64,000 nt of DNA from Bretschneidera sinensis (lineage: Eukaryota > Streptophyta > Magnoliopsida > Brassicales > Akaniaceae), in assembly GCA_023935145.1 (NCBI GenBank), contig CM043699.1:125315036-125379035 (forward strand), in the 5' to 3' direction. Numbering within the stretch: position 1 is the first letter of the stretch; the number at the start of each line of letters is the position of its first letter. Below the pieces are notes generated by a model that was not told where the DNA came from, did no database searches, and saw only the letters and a list, made by a program, of their open reading frames with translations. A program made the position numbers and the translations under genes. This document shows, one piece after another, positions 10,686 through 21,442 of this stretch.

Positions 10686-11074
10686 TATTGGAGGTATGTG
10701 GAGGAAAGAAGTGCTTTGATGTTGGTATGAGGGTTTTGGAATGAAAGCAATGAGAGGTAAAGTTTTGTTTCAAGCGCAAGATAAACTCTTTAATGAGTTT
10801 ATTGATTTCTTGTCTTAAATCTTACAATTCAAAGTGATATATAGCTATTTACAAATGAGCACACATCAATACAATAAAGGTGCAACACACTAGATCAAGA
10901 AGCGAACTAACTAACTTTTAGCTAAGCATCTAACAACTTATTGTACTTCTTCTCCCATTCTAGTTGTTAGATTTGCCTTTTTGATTTACTGCTCTAAAAT
11001 TTCTCTAGATAGTCCCTTAGCTTTACTGGTCATTCTTTAAACCTAACTAGTAACCAGAACTGCTTCTGACCTAG
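10686..11074 (-). repeat. Element D 3' LTR, outer part
   Basis: Direct repeat of 37901-38290 (gtggaggaaagaagtg, caagataaactc, tagctatttacaa, gaactgcttct). It breaks off at the CCTAG target duplication of element A. The remaining 76 bp are at 33443-33518. Confidence 0.85.
11070..11074. repeat. Target site duplication of element A, left (CCTAG)
   Basis: CCTAG is found directly before the TG of LTR A1 and again at 33438-33442 directly after the CA of LTR A2. On both sides the flanking sequence is element D LTR. Confidence 0.9.
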
Positions 11075-12360
11075 TGATAAGGGCTTAAATATTATTTAAG
11101 CCCTTTAATTTACATTTGTTAATACTCCTAGTTGTGTTATTTCATGCTATTTTATGTCTTTTTTGTGTTTTCTAGGTTTTTGAAGAAAATGGAGCATTAT
11201 CTGGCTTAGAGAACAAATCTCAAAAAATTGGAAGCTGCTTAGTGCGATCGATCATAGCGCCCTGCAATCAAGCGCAACAGCGCTCAAGTGCCCATGCTAG
11301 GATCGAGCGCACTTGCGCTCGCGCGCACAAGAAGAAGGCTCGAGCGCAGCAGTCTATGATCGAGCACACACACACAGCAGAGAATAGTAAAATGACAAAA
11401 CCTGTTTTGGAAAGTAGGAGTAGGGTTTTATTTTATGAATTAGGGTTTCCAGATGTCCCTAAACCTTATAAATGGGGTGGTAAACACAGAAAGAGGGAGG
11501 AGGATTCAGAGAGAGATATTGAAGACGAATTGATGACTCTTCTCTATAGTATTTTCGAGTTTCTTCTTCCCTTTATTTTATTTTATGAAGATGTTTACCA
11601 TCAAAACCATGTGTAACTAACTTCTTAGTAAGGGCTTGATTAAAGCCCTATTTATGTTTACTCAATAATTCAGTATTGGCACCTTTGCGATATTTATGTT
11701 GTGTTGCTTAACTTGATTAATGCTTGTTTTTCCTTAAATTCCTCATATGTGTTTGCCTGATCGACATATGCTTGTGGTATAGATTAGTTAGTTGAATCAA
11801 TTTGGATGATCGAGTCCTGGATTTAACAATAATAACAAAAGAAATCCACATCGGGTTCTTAAGTTAATCAGCATGGGAAACCAGGAGTATTTACCATGCC
11901 CTAGGTCTCATGTGGTTGTCGATTTCCATAGATCTTATGCTCTCTTATGGAATAACTTAGTATGCACCATGTTGAATCCCTTAAGAAAGAAAAGAGTTAG
12001 AGTATACACCATGCCTAACTCGTTGCTTAGGGAAATCAATAGCTTAAGGAGTATACACCATGCCCTTAGGTTGACAAACATTAGGTATTCATGATGTGAT
12101 TAAAGTATTGGCATATTGTTTTGTTGTGGTAGCATGATTAGTGGTGGATATTAAGTTCCTACACTTTTATCATCACCAATTCAAACTCAATATTTATTTG
12201 TATCATTTTATATTGCGAAACTAATTCTAAAGCAAAATTCACTAATCCCTGTGGAGATGATCTCGCCTTTGTACACTATACTGCTATGTTGACCTTGTGC
12301 ACTTGCAAGTAAAACTATTCAATTATTTGCTTATTAATTTAGGTAGATTTTTGCACAACA
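11075..12360 (+). repeat. LTR A1 (5' LTR of element A)
   Basis: 1286 bp, TGATAAGGGCTTAAATATT to TTTTGCACAACA. The U3 carries the palindrome array at 11241-11365 and a TATA box TTATAAAT at 11466-11473, so U3/R falls near 11495-11500. A 73-codon frame at 11873-12094 recurs in other A LTRs (33000-33170, 61950-62171 inverted) because of low stop density in the repeated 'acaccatgcctaactc' blocks; I do not call it a gene. Confidence 0.9.
11241..11365. repeat. Palindromic array in LTR A1
   Basis: GTGCGATCGATC, GATCGAGCGCACTTGCGCTC, GCTCGAGCGCAGCAG and similar words. It lies about 100 bp upstream of the TATA box at 11466. Confidence 0.75.
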
Positions 12361-12362
12361 AG

Positions 12363-12382
12363 TTTTTGGAGCCGTTTTCAGG
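12363..12382 (+). promoter_or_regulatory. Decayed PBS of element A (tRNA-Asp type)
   Basis: tttttggagccgttttcagg follows the LTR. It is a mutated form of the TTTTGGCGCCGTTGCCGGGG seen at 21320-21339, complementary to the 3' end of tRNA-Asp. The same start (agttttt) is found inside the LTR at 63790, on the minus strand. Confidence 0.65.
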
Positions 12383-12594
12383 GATTGTGCTAAATTTCTG
12401 TTAAGAATTATTTTTCGTTCAATTTTATTTTTTTCTGTTCAATTTTATTTTGTTTCATCAAATATCTAATTTATTTCTTCTTTTGGTTTTCTATTTTTCT
12501 ATTTCAGGTGTGCAGCAGAGTAATCTCTGGCACTGTGATTGAGCGCAGTGCTTGGTGCGATCGAGCGCACTCGGGGTAGAAACTACCCGAACAG
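12383..12594 (+). other. Untranslated leader of element A
   Basis: T-rich sequence followed by one short palindromic word cluster at 12540-12570 (gattgagcgcag, gtgcgatcgagcgcac). This is the LTR array motif placed inside the internal domain. No gene is seen. Confidence 0.6.
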
Positions 12595-14060
12595 CAGTAC
12601 TGAAACTGCTGCATTGAAGCGTTTCAGCTAATTCATACAAAGGCTTCGATCCAAGAATCCAACCTTATTTCTACTCAATACAGAGCATGAGCGAACCATT
12701 TGACAAAGACTTAGAGATAACGTTGAGGAGGAAAAAGAAGAATTCGAGGGAGAAGCACCAATGGCAGAATAGCTTGCTAACCAACCGCTACCAGAGCGAA
12801 GACCCATGAAGCAATCTTTCATTCCACAGAACCTCGACCAGCCCTCATGCATTGCTTATCAACCTGAGGCGAAAGGCAATTATTACATATCCACGTAGAT
12901 ACTCAATGCCTCGACTCATTTCAGGGGTACACTAGCTGAGGATCCACACTTGCATCTTCAGGAATTCTTTGATCTCTACAAGTTCTAGCACATCCAAGGC
13001 CTAGATCAAGAGGGAATCAGGTTAATTCTTTTCCCTTTTTCATTAAAATATAATGCTAAGTTTTCGTATAATTCATTGCCTGCAATGTCCATCCATACTT
13101 AGGAAGAACTATCTAGTAAGTTCCTAAGGAAGCTTTTCCCAACACAAAAGACAAGACAGATGAGGAAAGAGATTCAATCTTTCCAGCAGAAGGATGGAGA
13201 CCTTTTCGTTGAAGCATGAGGACACTTCAATGAACTGCTACTCAAGTGCCCACATCACAATCTACCTCAAGATGAACTGGTACAGGCTTTCTATGAAGGT
13301 CTGAGTGACTTAAATAGAGGTATTGTGGATTTAAGTTATGGAGGGGTGTTGATGGAAAATAGCAGTGAAGAAGCCATGGAGCTGTTTGAGACATTAAGTG
13401 AGCACACCCAACAATTCTCATCTAGAGGTAGATAAGGAGTTAAGAGCAAAGGTATGTATGAGGTGACCTTAAATGGTGGATCTTCAAATTAGATGGCTAC
13501 TATGGAAAGGAAGCTAGATATGCTTGTTAAAGCCATGACTATTCAGAACATCTCACCTAGTCCACAAGCAACACCACTCTAGGTATATGCTATATGTTCT
13601 CATTTTGATCACACTACTGAAACTTGCCCTTTATATTCATCTGCAGATCCAGAGCAAGCAAACTATGTGGGACTAAACAACTATCCGCCCAAGAACAATC
13701 CATATGCTAATACCTACAATCCTGGATGGAGAAATCACCCCAACTTCTCAGGAGCAACAATCAAAATGCCTTGAACCTTCAAGGGCAGCAAAGGAACTCC
13801 TAACAAGCAGCCCAGCCAGTTCTGAAATCTAAGAAGAGTGACCTTGAGAGTCTTGTAAGGTAATTGGCCACTCAACAACAGCAACTAATGACTTCACAAG
13901 ATTAGTTTATGGCAGAGGAAAGACAATTTCGGACTGAGTAAAGACAAACAAATGCAAAGTATAAGCAAGCTATTCAAAGATTGAAAGTACAAGTGGGGTA
14001 ACTGGTAAAAGAGTTAAGTGGAAGAAACCAAGGTGAGTTTCCAGCCCAAACACTACCTAA
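12595..14060 (+). pseudogene. Gag of element A (Athila type), broken
   Basis: Plus-strand frames encode a retrotransposon gag core (12880-13420: PKEAFPNTKDK-like, then segments matching FQQKDGE and QVPTSQS in shifting frames) and a CCHC zinc knuckle near 13581-13625. In the knuckle the first Cys is Tyr (YAICSHFDHTTETC), so metal binding would be lost. Behind it stands the Athila-typical proline/asparagine segment with NPYANTYNPGWRNHPNFS (about 13690-13745). A Gln-rich coiled-coil-like stretch follows (13850-14040). Many TAG/TGA stops and at least two frame changes are present. Gag would package the RNA in particles. It is followed directly by the protease region. Confidence 0.8.
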
Positions 14061-14177
14061 TCCAGGAGGACACTAGCAACTAAAGGCCGCGACAACTCTC
14101 AGAAATGGGAAAATCATAGGAATCAATGAGCCTGTACAAGTATCTCCAATTAAAACATCACATCCAAAGTAAGTGAA

Positions 14178-15175
14178 ATGGAGAAGGTGAATGCACCACC
14201 CTTCCCTCGAAGGTCAGTAAAGCCAAAGAAAGAAAGTAAATTGCTTGATATCTTTGACACTTCGATAAAAGTAGCAATTAATAGTCCTTTATTATATGCA
14301 ATTCAACAAATTCTGGCATATGCTAAATTTTTGAAAGATTGTTGCACTAATAAAAGGAAGTTTCACGAGCATGAAGCAGTGGCCTTAACTAAAGAGGTAA
14401 GTGCGGTGTTGCTAAGGAAACTACCACAAAAACTGAAAGATCCAGGTAGTTTTACCATTCCTTGCAAGATAGGTGACTAGTTTTTTGAGCGTGCACTACT
14501 GGATTTAGGAGCGGGTGTCAATTTGTTTCTATACTCGGTATTTGAAACACTAGGTTTGGGGGAGCTTCAACCGACTTCCAACACCTTGTAATTAGCAGAC
14601 AGAAGCGTCAAACGACCAAGGGGTATTCTTGAGGATGTCTTGGTAAGGTAGGTAAATTTATTTTACCTGTTGATTTTATTGTATTAGATATGGAAGAATG
14701 CTCTATGCCATTACCTTTACCCATCATCTTAGGAAGACCCTTTATAAGAACTACTGATACAAAAATTTGTGTGAAAAAAGGGATTGTAAGTATGAAGGTA
14801 AATGGTGAGACAATAGAATTCAAAATATTTGATGCCTTAAAATTACCCCAAGATGATATGGAATGTTTTAATGTCTGTATGATGTAAGGTATTGTTGAGC
14901 AAGTTTTTCAAGTCCAGTACATTAATCCATTGGAGACCACCCTAACCTAGAGTTTCAAAAGATCGGATATTGAGCCTGCATCTAAAGATGTTACTGATGA
15001 AATCTTTGAAGTTGTGCACCTCCCTGAGGCCTCTCCAATGCATCCAAGATTGGGTGATAAGAGGAAGTTGCAATTGAATGAGTTGGGAGAATTGAGGCAT
15101 GATGAATATGCAGCAACACCAAGAGCACTTGAGCCACATGTAGTGGAATTTAAGTACTCCTTGCCAAAAGACTAG
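14178..15175 (+). pseudogene. Aspartic protease region of element A
   Basis: After a PPFPRR-like segment and a basic helix (14178-14450), the reading gives PGSFTIPCKIGD, then ALLDLGAGVNLF at about 14490-14530. DLGA is the catalytic loop of plant Athila/Tat retropepsins (D-S/L-G-A). The flap and C-terminal part follow: LADRSVKRPRGI near 14595, PLPIILGRPF near 14705-14735, and TKICVKKGIVSMKVNGE near 14758-14810. The protease would cleave the polyprotein. A stop separates 14480 from the active-site frame and another lies at 14650. The normal linker to RT begins (EPHVVEFKYSLP, 15130-15165) but stops at once, and no RT follows. The break is therefore exactly where RT should start. Confidence 0.8.
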
Positions 15176-16007
15176 CACTAAAGCTACTGTAGAGGGCATT
15201 TGAGCAGTCCATGCTTTGATAAACATATAGCTCAAGCACATCTATTGAGTTCAATGGTACTGAGGCCACTCAGTACGGTACATTTTTATTTATTTTTGTT
15301 TTCGTTTATTGTTCTTCATTATTTTTAATTTTTTCTTACTTTAGTTAATTTAGTGATACAGTGCATTCAGTCCTTGCGCTCGAGTGCAATCTTGCCATGC
15401 GCCCAATGGCCCATGAGTGCATCCACACGCACACACCTACACATGAGTGCGATCGAGCACACTTCACAATACGATCGAGCGCACTTGGGACAGAGAGTCA
15501 CGTACCTATTTTAGGTCATTTTATTTTTCTTCCTCACTTTCACTCTCACTCTCTACACACTCTCACTCTCTTGCACTCACTACCGCACTTGCACCCTTTG
15601 TACTCTTGCACTCACCGCACAGCTGCCACCACACGACCGGTCGCCCCATGTCGCCATCCCCACCCCTCTCAGCCAATAGGTAATCACCTATTCTCTTCAC
15701 CCTCATACACGGTCACTCCCCACATCCTCCCATTTTTGGTTGTTTTTCTTGAATTAGTTGTTGCTTTTAAGATTTAAATTCATATATCCTGTTGTTTTTG
15801 TGCTCTTCAGTTGTTTTTTGTGGTTTTGCAGGAGGTTGAAACCTTTTAGGAGTATTGCCCATCAATTGGTTTATGGGTCACACACCACCTGTTCGGTAAA
15901 AATCCTGACTCATTGCGATCGAGCGCAGCTGCACAGTGTGAGCGAGCGTACCTTTTTGTGAACGAGCACAGCACAGTGTCACAACATTTCTGTAAATTTT
16001 ATCCAGC
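15176..16007 (+). other. Intergenic leader of element A with array-like motifs
   Basis: Between the protease remnant and ORF2. Contains T-rich sequence (15270-15350), a GCGATCGAGCGCAC-type cluster (15375-15490), a pyrimidine-rich CTCTCACTC stretch (15530-15640), and a second cluster (15917-15970: ttgcgatcgagcgcagctg). The order array, pyrimidine tract, ATG is compatible with an internal promoter and leader for ORF2, but that is inference. The ORFs at 15361-15777 are low-complexity artefacts. Confidence 0.55.
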
Positions 16008-16433
16008 ATGTCTAAACACAATACCTCCACATCCTGTACTTCAGGAAGCCGAGCATAGTCAACCCGACCTACCTTTGAGCAACAAGATATCTTGTTCGAA
16101 AGCACATTCAACATAGACGGTGATTTCAAAGGCTTTGAAGCTACCCAATGGGTTATCCAGGAATTCAAACGTAGTGGTTTGAAACGGTTGTTCAAGCCTG
16201 TCTGCTCTACTACCTACACCAGATTCGTGGTTCAGTTCTATAAGAACCTCTCATTCGACTGTAATAGGCCAGGTGTCTTGTCCTCATCTGTTCAAGGTAA
16301 GTACATTGATGTGACATCATCAGATATAGCGGTTGCCCTCCATTGCAATGATGAGTATCCACCTGAGGGCGCCCAGTTAGATGAGCAACCGGGGTCCTTC
16401 TCCCTTTCCTCCATCATTGAGGACATGTGTGTC
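16008..16433 (+). pseudogene. Accessory ORF2 of element A, N-terminal part
   Basis: An ATG at 16008 opens a frame with one TAG (at 16056, probably from CAG) and then continues open to 16433, where element B is inserted. The protein has the features of the plant-only retroelement-associated ORF often annotated as a putative plant transposon protein: a Ser/Thr-rich N-terminus, a hydrophobic-aromatic core with FVVQFYKNLSFD, and a VQGKYIDVTSSDIAVAL motif. The reading continues in the same frame at 27253, after removal of B and one copy of its target duplication. Its function in the element is not established. The frames in the H and I elements (47575-48660, 59330-59880) look like relatives. Confidence 0.65.
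16429..16433. repeat. Target site duplication of compound element B, left (GTGTC)
   Basis: GTGTC precedes the TG of L1 and recurs at 27248-27252 after the CA of L3. Both flanks are ORF2 coding sequence of A in one reading frame. Confidence 0.9.
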
Positions 16434-17954
16434 TGATGAGAGCCATAAAATGCATCTTAATAGTTCTTAATCGTTAGCATTTTAGGGTTGATATAGATTT
16501 TAATTGCACTTTTATACGTTAACAACTCTAAAGTATCATTCTTGGATCATTGATCTATTTCGGTGCATTTTTAGGTACTTTAAGCTCAAAAGAGGAGGAA
16601 AAGTTATCATTGCTTGAAGCACAAAGACTCAAGGCATACTGGAGTGAAGGAATGCTTCTGGAAGGATAAGATGGAGGGCTTAAAAGAGCAATAACTGTTG
16701 CCCGCACTAGAAAGGAGTTTCACTAAATTGCCATAATTTTCAATACAGATCAATCATCTTTGCAAATTAAACTATATTGATACAAGAAGAACCAGGAGAT
16801 GAGCCATATATACTTAGAAAGATCCAGAAGTCTATTTTTTGGAGAATTTTATGGTTTGTAAAAATGATTTTTCTAGAGAAATTTATGGCAGTTTAAGTAG
16901 ACAAAGGTCAGTCTGTGCGGGCTGTGCGGGATTTAAACATAAAGGGCATGTGAAGGCTTAAATCCAACATCCCACATCGGTTAGAAACACATTTCTGTAT
17001 GCCACATCCCACATCGGATTGGAAACACATTGCACTTGTGGTATTTGCCTATATAAAACCCACTCCACTTTAGCTTTGAGAAATCTAAGATCATCTGAGA
17101 TCATCAAAAAGTGAATCCAGAGGGCCTTTAGGAGCAATCTAGAGGGCCCTTAGGAGGAATCTGAAGTACTTTTGGAGGGAAAGCTGAGGAATCACCGAAG
17201 CTTTCACTACCAAGGAGGAGATGATCATTGAGAGGCCGGAGGCAACTCAAGGACACATGAGCCCCATGGTCGGCTAGTCTCCAAGCAAGGCGAAGGGATG
17301 AATCCCTAGGTGTAGTTGTTCTTATTTTCCTTTATTTGATTTAGTTGTAGTTTGGTATTATTTTCATTAAACATTGTTGTGTTTTATTCTTTAATTTAAT
17401 TAGTAGATTTCTTATTAGTCCGGTGATTGCATGCTTCTTTTCCATATAAGTCTAGTCTAGTCATGCTCTACTTATGTGTATTTGTTTGGGTGTGATTGAG
17501 TCCGGTAGATCTCTTTTATAGATTTGTCCATTGTTGTGGTATTTTCATTTAGACATATCGTCGTCTTTTGATAATTTATAAGTTAGGTCATGTGTCCTTG
17601 AAAGTAAAGAATAATTCATATCAATTACATTAGGGTTTATACATGCGCTTTAATTGAATATTTGCCGATTACCTGTTTGGGATATGAAACTTGCAATCGA
17701 GATAAAAACAACTTAATCAAGTTAGGATTAGGGCAACGAACCTAGGAAGGATTTTTGGAACCTTGTTGTTTCTTTATTATATTATCCATAAATTATTTAC
17801 ACAATTTTCACACAATCAACAATTCAGATTTTGTCACTTTAACTTTTATCGTTTGTGTTGAGGTTTGCACCTTCTTTTGTAATTAGTTTGTTTCCCTGTG
17901 GAATCGACACCCCAAAGCTGTACTATAACACCACGCTATTTTTGGGCATAATCA
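16434..17954 (+). repeat. LTR L1 of element B
   Basis: 1521 bp, TGATGAGAGCCATAAAATGC to GGGCATAATCA. It aligns along its length with L2 (19865-21316). The U3 contains two USE motifs and a TATA box (17050-17057). The R/U5 part holds the 'gagggccctt' repeats (17118-17152) and ends in the same ccctgtggaatcgacacccc block as L2. Confidence 0.9.
16969..17057 (+). promoter_or_regulatory. snRNA-type promoter in L1: two USE motifs and TATA
   Basis: atcccacatcg occurs at 16969-16979 and 17006-17016 (start-to-start 37 nt). TATATAAA at 17050-17057 begins exactly 33 nt after the second one. The motif and spacing match plant pol II snRNA promoters. Confidence 0.75.
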
Positions 17955-17959
17955 TATTT

Positions 17960-17977
17960 TGGCACCGTTGCCGGGGA
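17960..17977 (+). promoter_or_regulatory. PBS (tRNA-Asp) of B copy 1
   Basis: TGGCACCGTTGCCGGGGA is complementary to the 3' end of plant tRNA-Asp(GUC), with one mismatch, five bases after the LTR. Confidence 0.85.
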
Positions 17978-18175
17978 AACGCACTTAAATACAAGGAGGA
18001 TTGTCAACTTTTGACATAACAATAGAAGAACTCTAAATAGTTTTTTCATCAGCTGTAAAGGTGGTAACTTCGTTCCTTCTTTTAGCTTGCTGAATTAATT
18101 TTTTATTTTTTATTTTATTTTATTTGATTATTTTATATATATATATATAACATTTTTATTATTTTGTGATCTTGC

Positions 18176-19864
18176 ATGCCCAGATATAGAGACACTTTGG
18201 GTAGATTTGCTTGTAGGTCTGTGCTAGAGTCAGAATTAAACTTTTTAAACCCTTTATATGATAATCCATCTCCTTCCGAGGTTGATAGTAAAACCTCGCC
18301 TAGATCAACCCATAGTGGAAACCCAAGTGAGAATCTAGATAATTTTGTTAACATAGCCGATAACCTTAATGAGAATGTTGCTAGGACACTTCAGGATTAC
18401 CTCCACCCTACACGAACAACCACACCATCATGGATCATGTTTCCAGCCAATACTCACCAATTAGATCTTAAACCAAGGATGATTCAATTACTCCGTAAAA
18501 TTAATGGCTTGGATAATGAAAACCCATATGTGCACATTAGAGAGTTTGAGGAAGTAGTCGCGACTTTTCATTGTTAAGATGAAACCGATGACATTGTGAG
18601 GCTTAAGTTCTTTCTTTTCGCTTTGAAGGATAGAGCTAAGAGTTGGCTATACTCACTAAGACCACGATCTATTGGGTCATGGACTGAGATGACTCAGGCT
18701 TTCTTTAACAAATACTTTCCCCAATATAAGACCAATGCTTTGAAAAGGCAAATCTCCACCTTTGCACAAAAGGATAGTGAGACCTTATATCAGTTTTGGA
18801 AGAGATTTAAGGAGTTATTGAGTATGTGCCCTCACCATAGGTATGAGAACTGGCACTTGGTGAGCTATCTTTATGAGGGACTTACATACAGAGAGTGTCA
18901 ATTCGTAGAGATGATGTGTAATGGTGAATTTTTGGAGAAAGATCCTGATGAAGCCATAGAGTACCTCAATGAGCTTACTGAAAAAGCTCACACTTGGACT
19001 GGACCTAGTGCTACTAAAAGCACAAATAGGTCACGACCTATAGGGCACTCAAATGGTGGTGGAATTTACCATCTTAGGGAAGAGGATAACCTTAAGACCA
19101 AGGTCAAGATGCTCACTAGGGAACTAGAGGTGTTAAAGACTAAAAGCTCAAAGCCAACACAAGTAGTTAATCATGCAGAGGGTTTGAAACCATGTTTTGT
19201 GTGTGGTGGGGTAGATCATCTCGCCCAAGAGTGCCCCACATTTGCTGAGATGAGAGGGATGTATGAGGAACAATGTAATTCCTTATGCATGTACAAGAGG
19301 CCTTTGGCACCCTTCTCTAATACTTATAATCCGGGATGGCGAAATCACCCCAATTTCAGCTGGAAGTCTGAAAACCAGCAGCTTGCACAAACCCCTGCAC
19401 CATATCATGCACTTGTATCTTCTAGGAGTTCTTTAGAAGACACTTTATATGCTTTTATTGAGGCACAGGGTAAGATTAATCAAAGACTTGAATATTTAAT
19501 TACGCAGGTTGTTGAAGAACATAAAGAGATAAAGAGCCAAGTGTCCAAGTTAATGAGCTACTTGAGTGTAACTGAGCGAGGTAAGTTCCCTTCTCAAGCT
19601 CAGTCCACATCTCATGGTCAGCACCTGGTGCAACAGAATGTGAAGTAGGTGAATGCCATTGACACAGTAAGTGGTAAGTTATTACACATCCCAACAACAA
19701 AAAAATCAGAGGATGTGGATGAAAGCCACCAAGCATACATAATGGACTCATTCATGGAAAAGATCCAGCACCTTAATCCATTGGAGTCCACCCTCACCCA
19801 TGGCTTCACAAGAGCATATGTTGAGCTAAAATTTGCAGATGTTACTGATGACATCCTTGAGGCC
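18176..19864 (+). pseudogene. Gag1 of element B
   Basis: One frame runs 563 codons with only two stops: TAA at 18575-18577 (CAA in gag2) and TAG at 19646-19648. Domains: acidic/Ser N-terminus (residues 1-75), retrotransposon gag core (about 100-260, with GLDNENPYVHIREFEEV, RAKSWLYSLRPRSI and MTQAFFNKYFP), a coiled-coil-like segment (about 300-320), a CCHC knuckle CFVCGGVDHLAQEC (about 19195-19236), the NTYNPGWRNHPNFSW segment, and a second helical region (about 420-460). Gag forms the particle and binds the RNA. The frame ends exactly where L2 begins: the TGA at 19865 is the first base triplet of that LTR. It lacks the last 25 or so codons found in gag2. Confidence 0.9.
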
Positions 19865-21316
19865 TGATGAGAGTCATAAAATGCATCTTAACAGTACTTA
19901 ATTGTTAGCATTTTAGGGTTGATCTAGGTTTTAATTGCACTTTTATACGTCAACAACTCTAAAGTATCATTCTTGGATCATTGATCTACTTCGGTGCATT
20001 TTCAAGTACTTTAAGCTCAAAAGAGGAGGAAAAGTTATCATTACTTGAAGCACAAAGACTCGAGGCATATTGGAGTGAAGGAATACTTCCGGAAAGACAA
20101 GATGAAGGGCTTAAAAGAGCAACAACTGCTGCCCACATTGGAAAAGAGTTTCACTAAATTGCGAGAATTGCCCGTACAGATCAATCATATTTGAAAATTA
20201 AACTGTATTGATACACGAAGAACCAGAAGATGAGCCATATATGCTTAGAAAGATTCGGAAGTCTATTTTCTGGAGAATTTTACTGTTCATCAAAAAGATT
20301 TTTCTAGAGAAAGTTATAGCAGTTTTAGTAGACAAATGTCAGGCAGTGTGGGCTGTGCGAGATTTCAGTGTGATTTTGGGCTTAAATCCCACATCCCACA
20401 TCGGTTGAAAAACATATTTCTATATCTCACATCCCACATCGGATGGAAAACACATTGCACTCTTGGTATTTGCCTATATAAGACCCACTCCACTTTAGCT
20501 TTGGAAATAAATCGGGGATGAATCCAGAGGGCCTTTAGGAGCAATCCAGAGGGCCTTTAGGAGGAACCCGAAGTTTAAAGTTTGAAGGTCGGGAGAGATG
20601 ATTATCGGGAGGCCGGAGGCAACTCGAGGATGCATGAGCCCCATGGCCAGCTAGTCTCCAAGCAAGGTGAAAGGATGAATCCCTAGGTGTAGTTGTTCTT
20701 ATTTTTCCTTTATTTGATTCGGTTGTAGTTGGAATTATTTTCGTTAAATATTGTTATGTTTTATTCTTTAATTTAATTTGTAGATTTATTATAACTCCGG
20801 TGGTTGCATGCTTCTTTTCCATATAAGTTCAATCAGGCTTTTCTTATGTGTACCTGTTTGGGTGTGATTGAGTCCGGTAGATCTCTTTTATAGATTAGTC
20901 CATTGCTGCGGTATCGTCGTTTAGATATATCGTCGTCTCTTGTTAATTTATAAGTTAGGTCATGTGTGCTTGAAAGTAAAGAAGATTTCGTAACAATTAC
21001 ATTAGGATTTATAAATGCGCTTTAATTGAATATTTTCCGATTGCCTGTTTGGGATGTGAAACTTGCAATCGAGATAAAAACAACTGAATCAAGTTAGGAT
21101 TAGAGCAAAGAACCTAGGGAGGATTTCCAGAACCTTATCATTTTTATTTTAAACTTATTTACACAATTACTCTTTTTCTCAAACAACTAAGATTCTTTTA
21201 ATCTTTTATTGTTTGTGTTGAGATTTACACCTTCTGTTGTACTTAATTTGTTTCCCTGTGGAATCGACACCCCAAAACTATACTACAATAACCGCGTTAT
21301 GTTTTGGGCGTAATCA
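19865..21316 (+). repeat. LTR L2 inside element B
   Basis: 1452 bp, TGATGAGAGTCATAAAATGC to GGGCGTAATCA. It is a full LTR joined directly to gag1 on the left and to its own PBS and gag2 on the right. No 5-bp duplication is visible around the L2 to 25330 block. The short ORFs at 20208 and 20336 are translations of conserved LTR sequence (compare 28715-29090 inverted). Confidence 0.9.
20393..20482 (+). promoter_or_regulatory. snRNA-type promoter in L2: two USE motifs and TATA
   Basis: atcccacatcg at 20393-20403 and 20431-20441. TATATAAG at 20475-20482 begins exactly 33 nt after the second, as in L1, although the spacer sequence differs at several positions. Confidence 0.75.
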
Positions 21317-21321
21317 AATTT

Positions 21322-21339
21322 TGGCGCCGTTGCCGGGGA
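21322..21339 (+). promoter_or_regulatory. PBS (tRNA-Asp) of B copy 2
   Basis: TGGCGCCGTTGCCGGGGA, a perfect 18-nt complement to the tRNA-Asp 3' end including CCA. Confidence 0.9.
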
Positions 21340-21442
21340 AACACGCTTAAGTACAAAGAAGCTTGTCAACTTTGAGTATGATGGTAAAAAAAAAAAAAAA
21401 TTGTTTTATTTATTTTATTTCCTCTCTGATTCATTTGGTGCA

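Noticed and set aside
11873..12094. Conserved small protein in A LTRs (also 32989-33171 and 61950-62171)
   Set aside because: Present in all copies only because the LTR is repeated; no ATG conservation in the third copy and no sign of codon-level constraint that I can see.
15361..15777. Protein-coding ORF of 138 codons
   Set aside because: His/Thr/Leu/Ser low-complexity translation of palindromic words and a CT-rich tract between protease and ORF2.
16969..17060. A U-snRNA gene downstream of the USE/TATA signals
   Set aside because: The sequence after the TATA box is LTR R/U5 in L1, L2 and F1 and shows no U1-U6-like conserved region.
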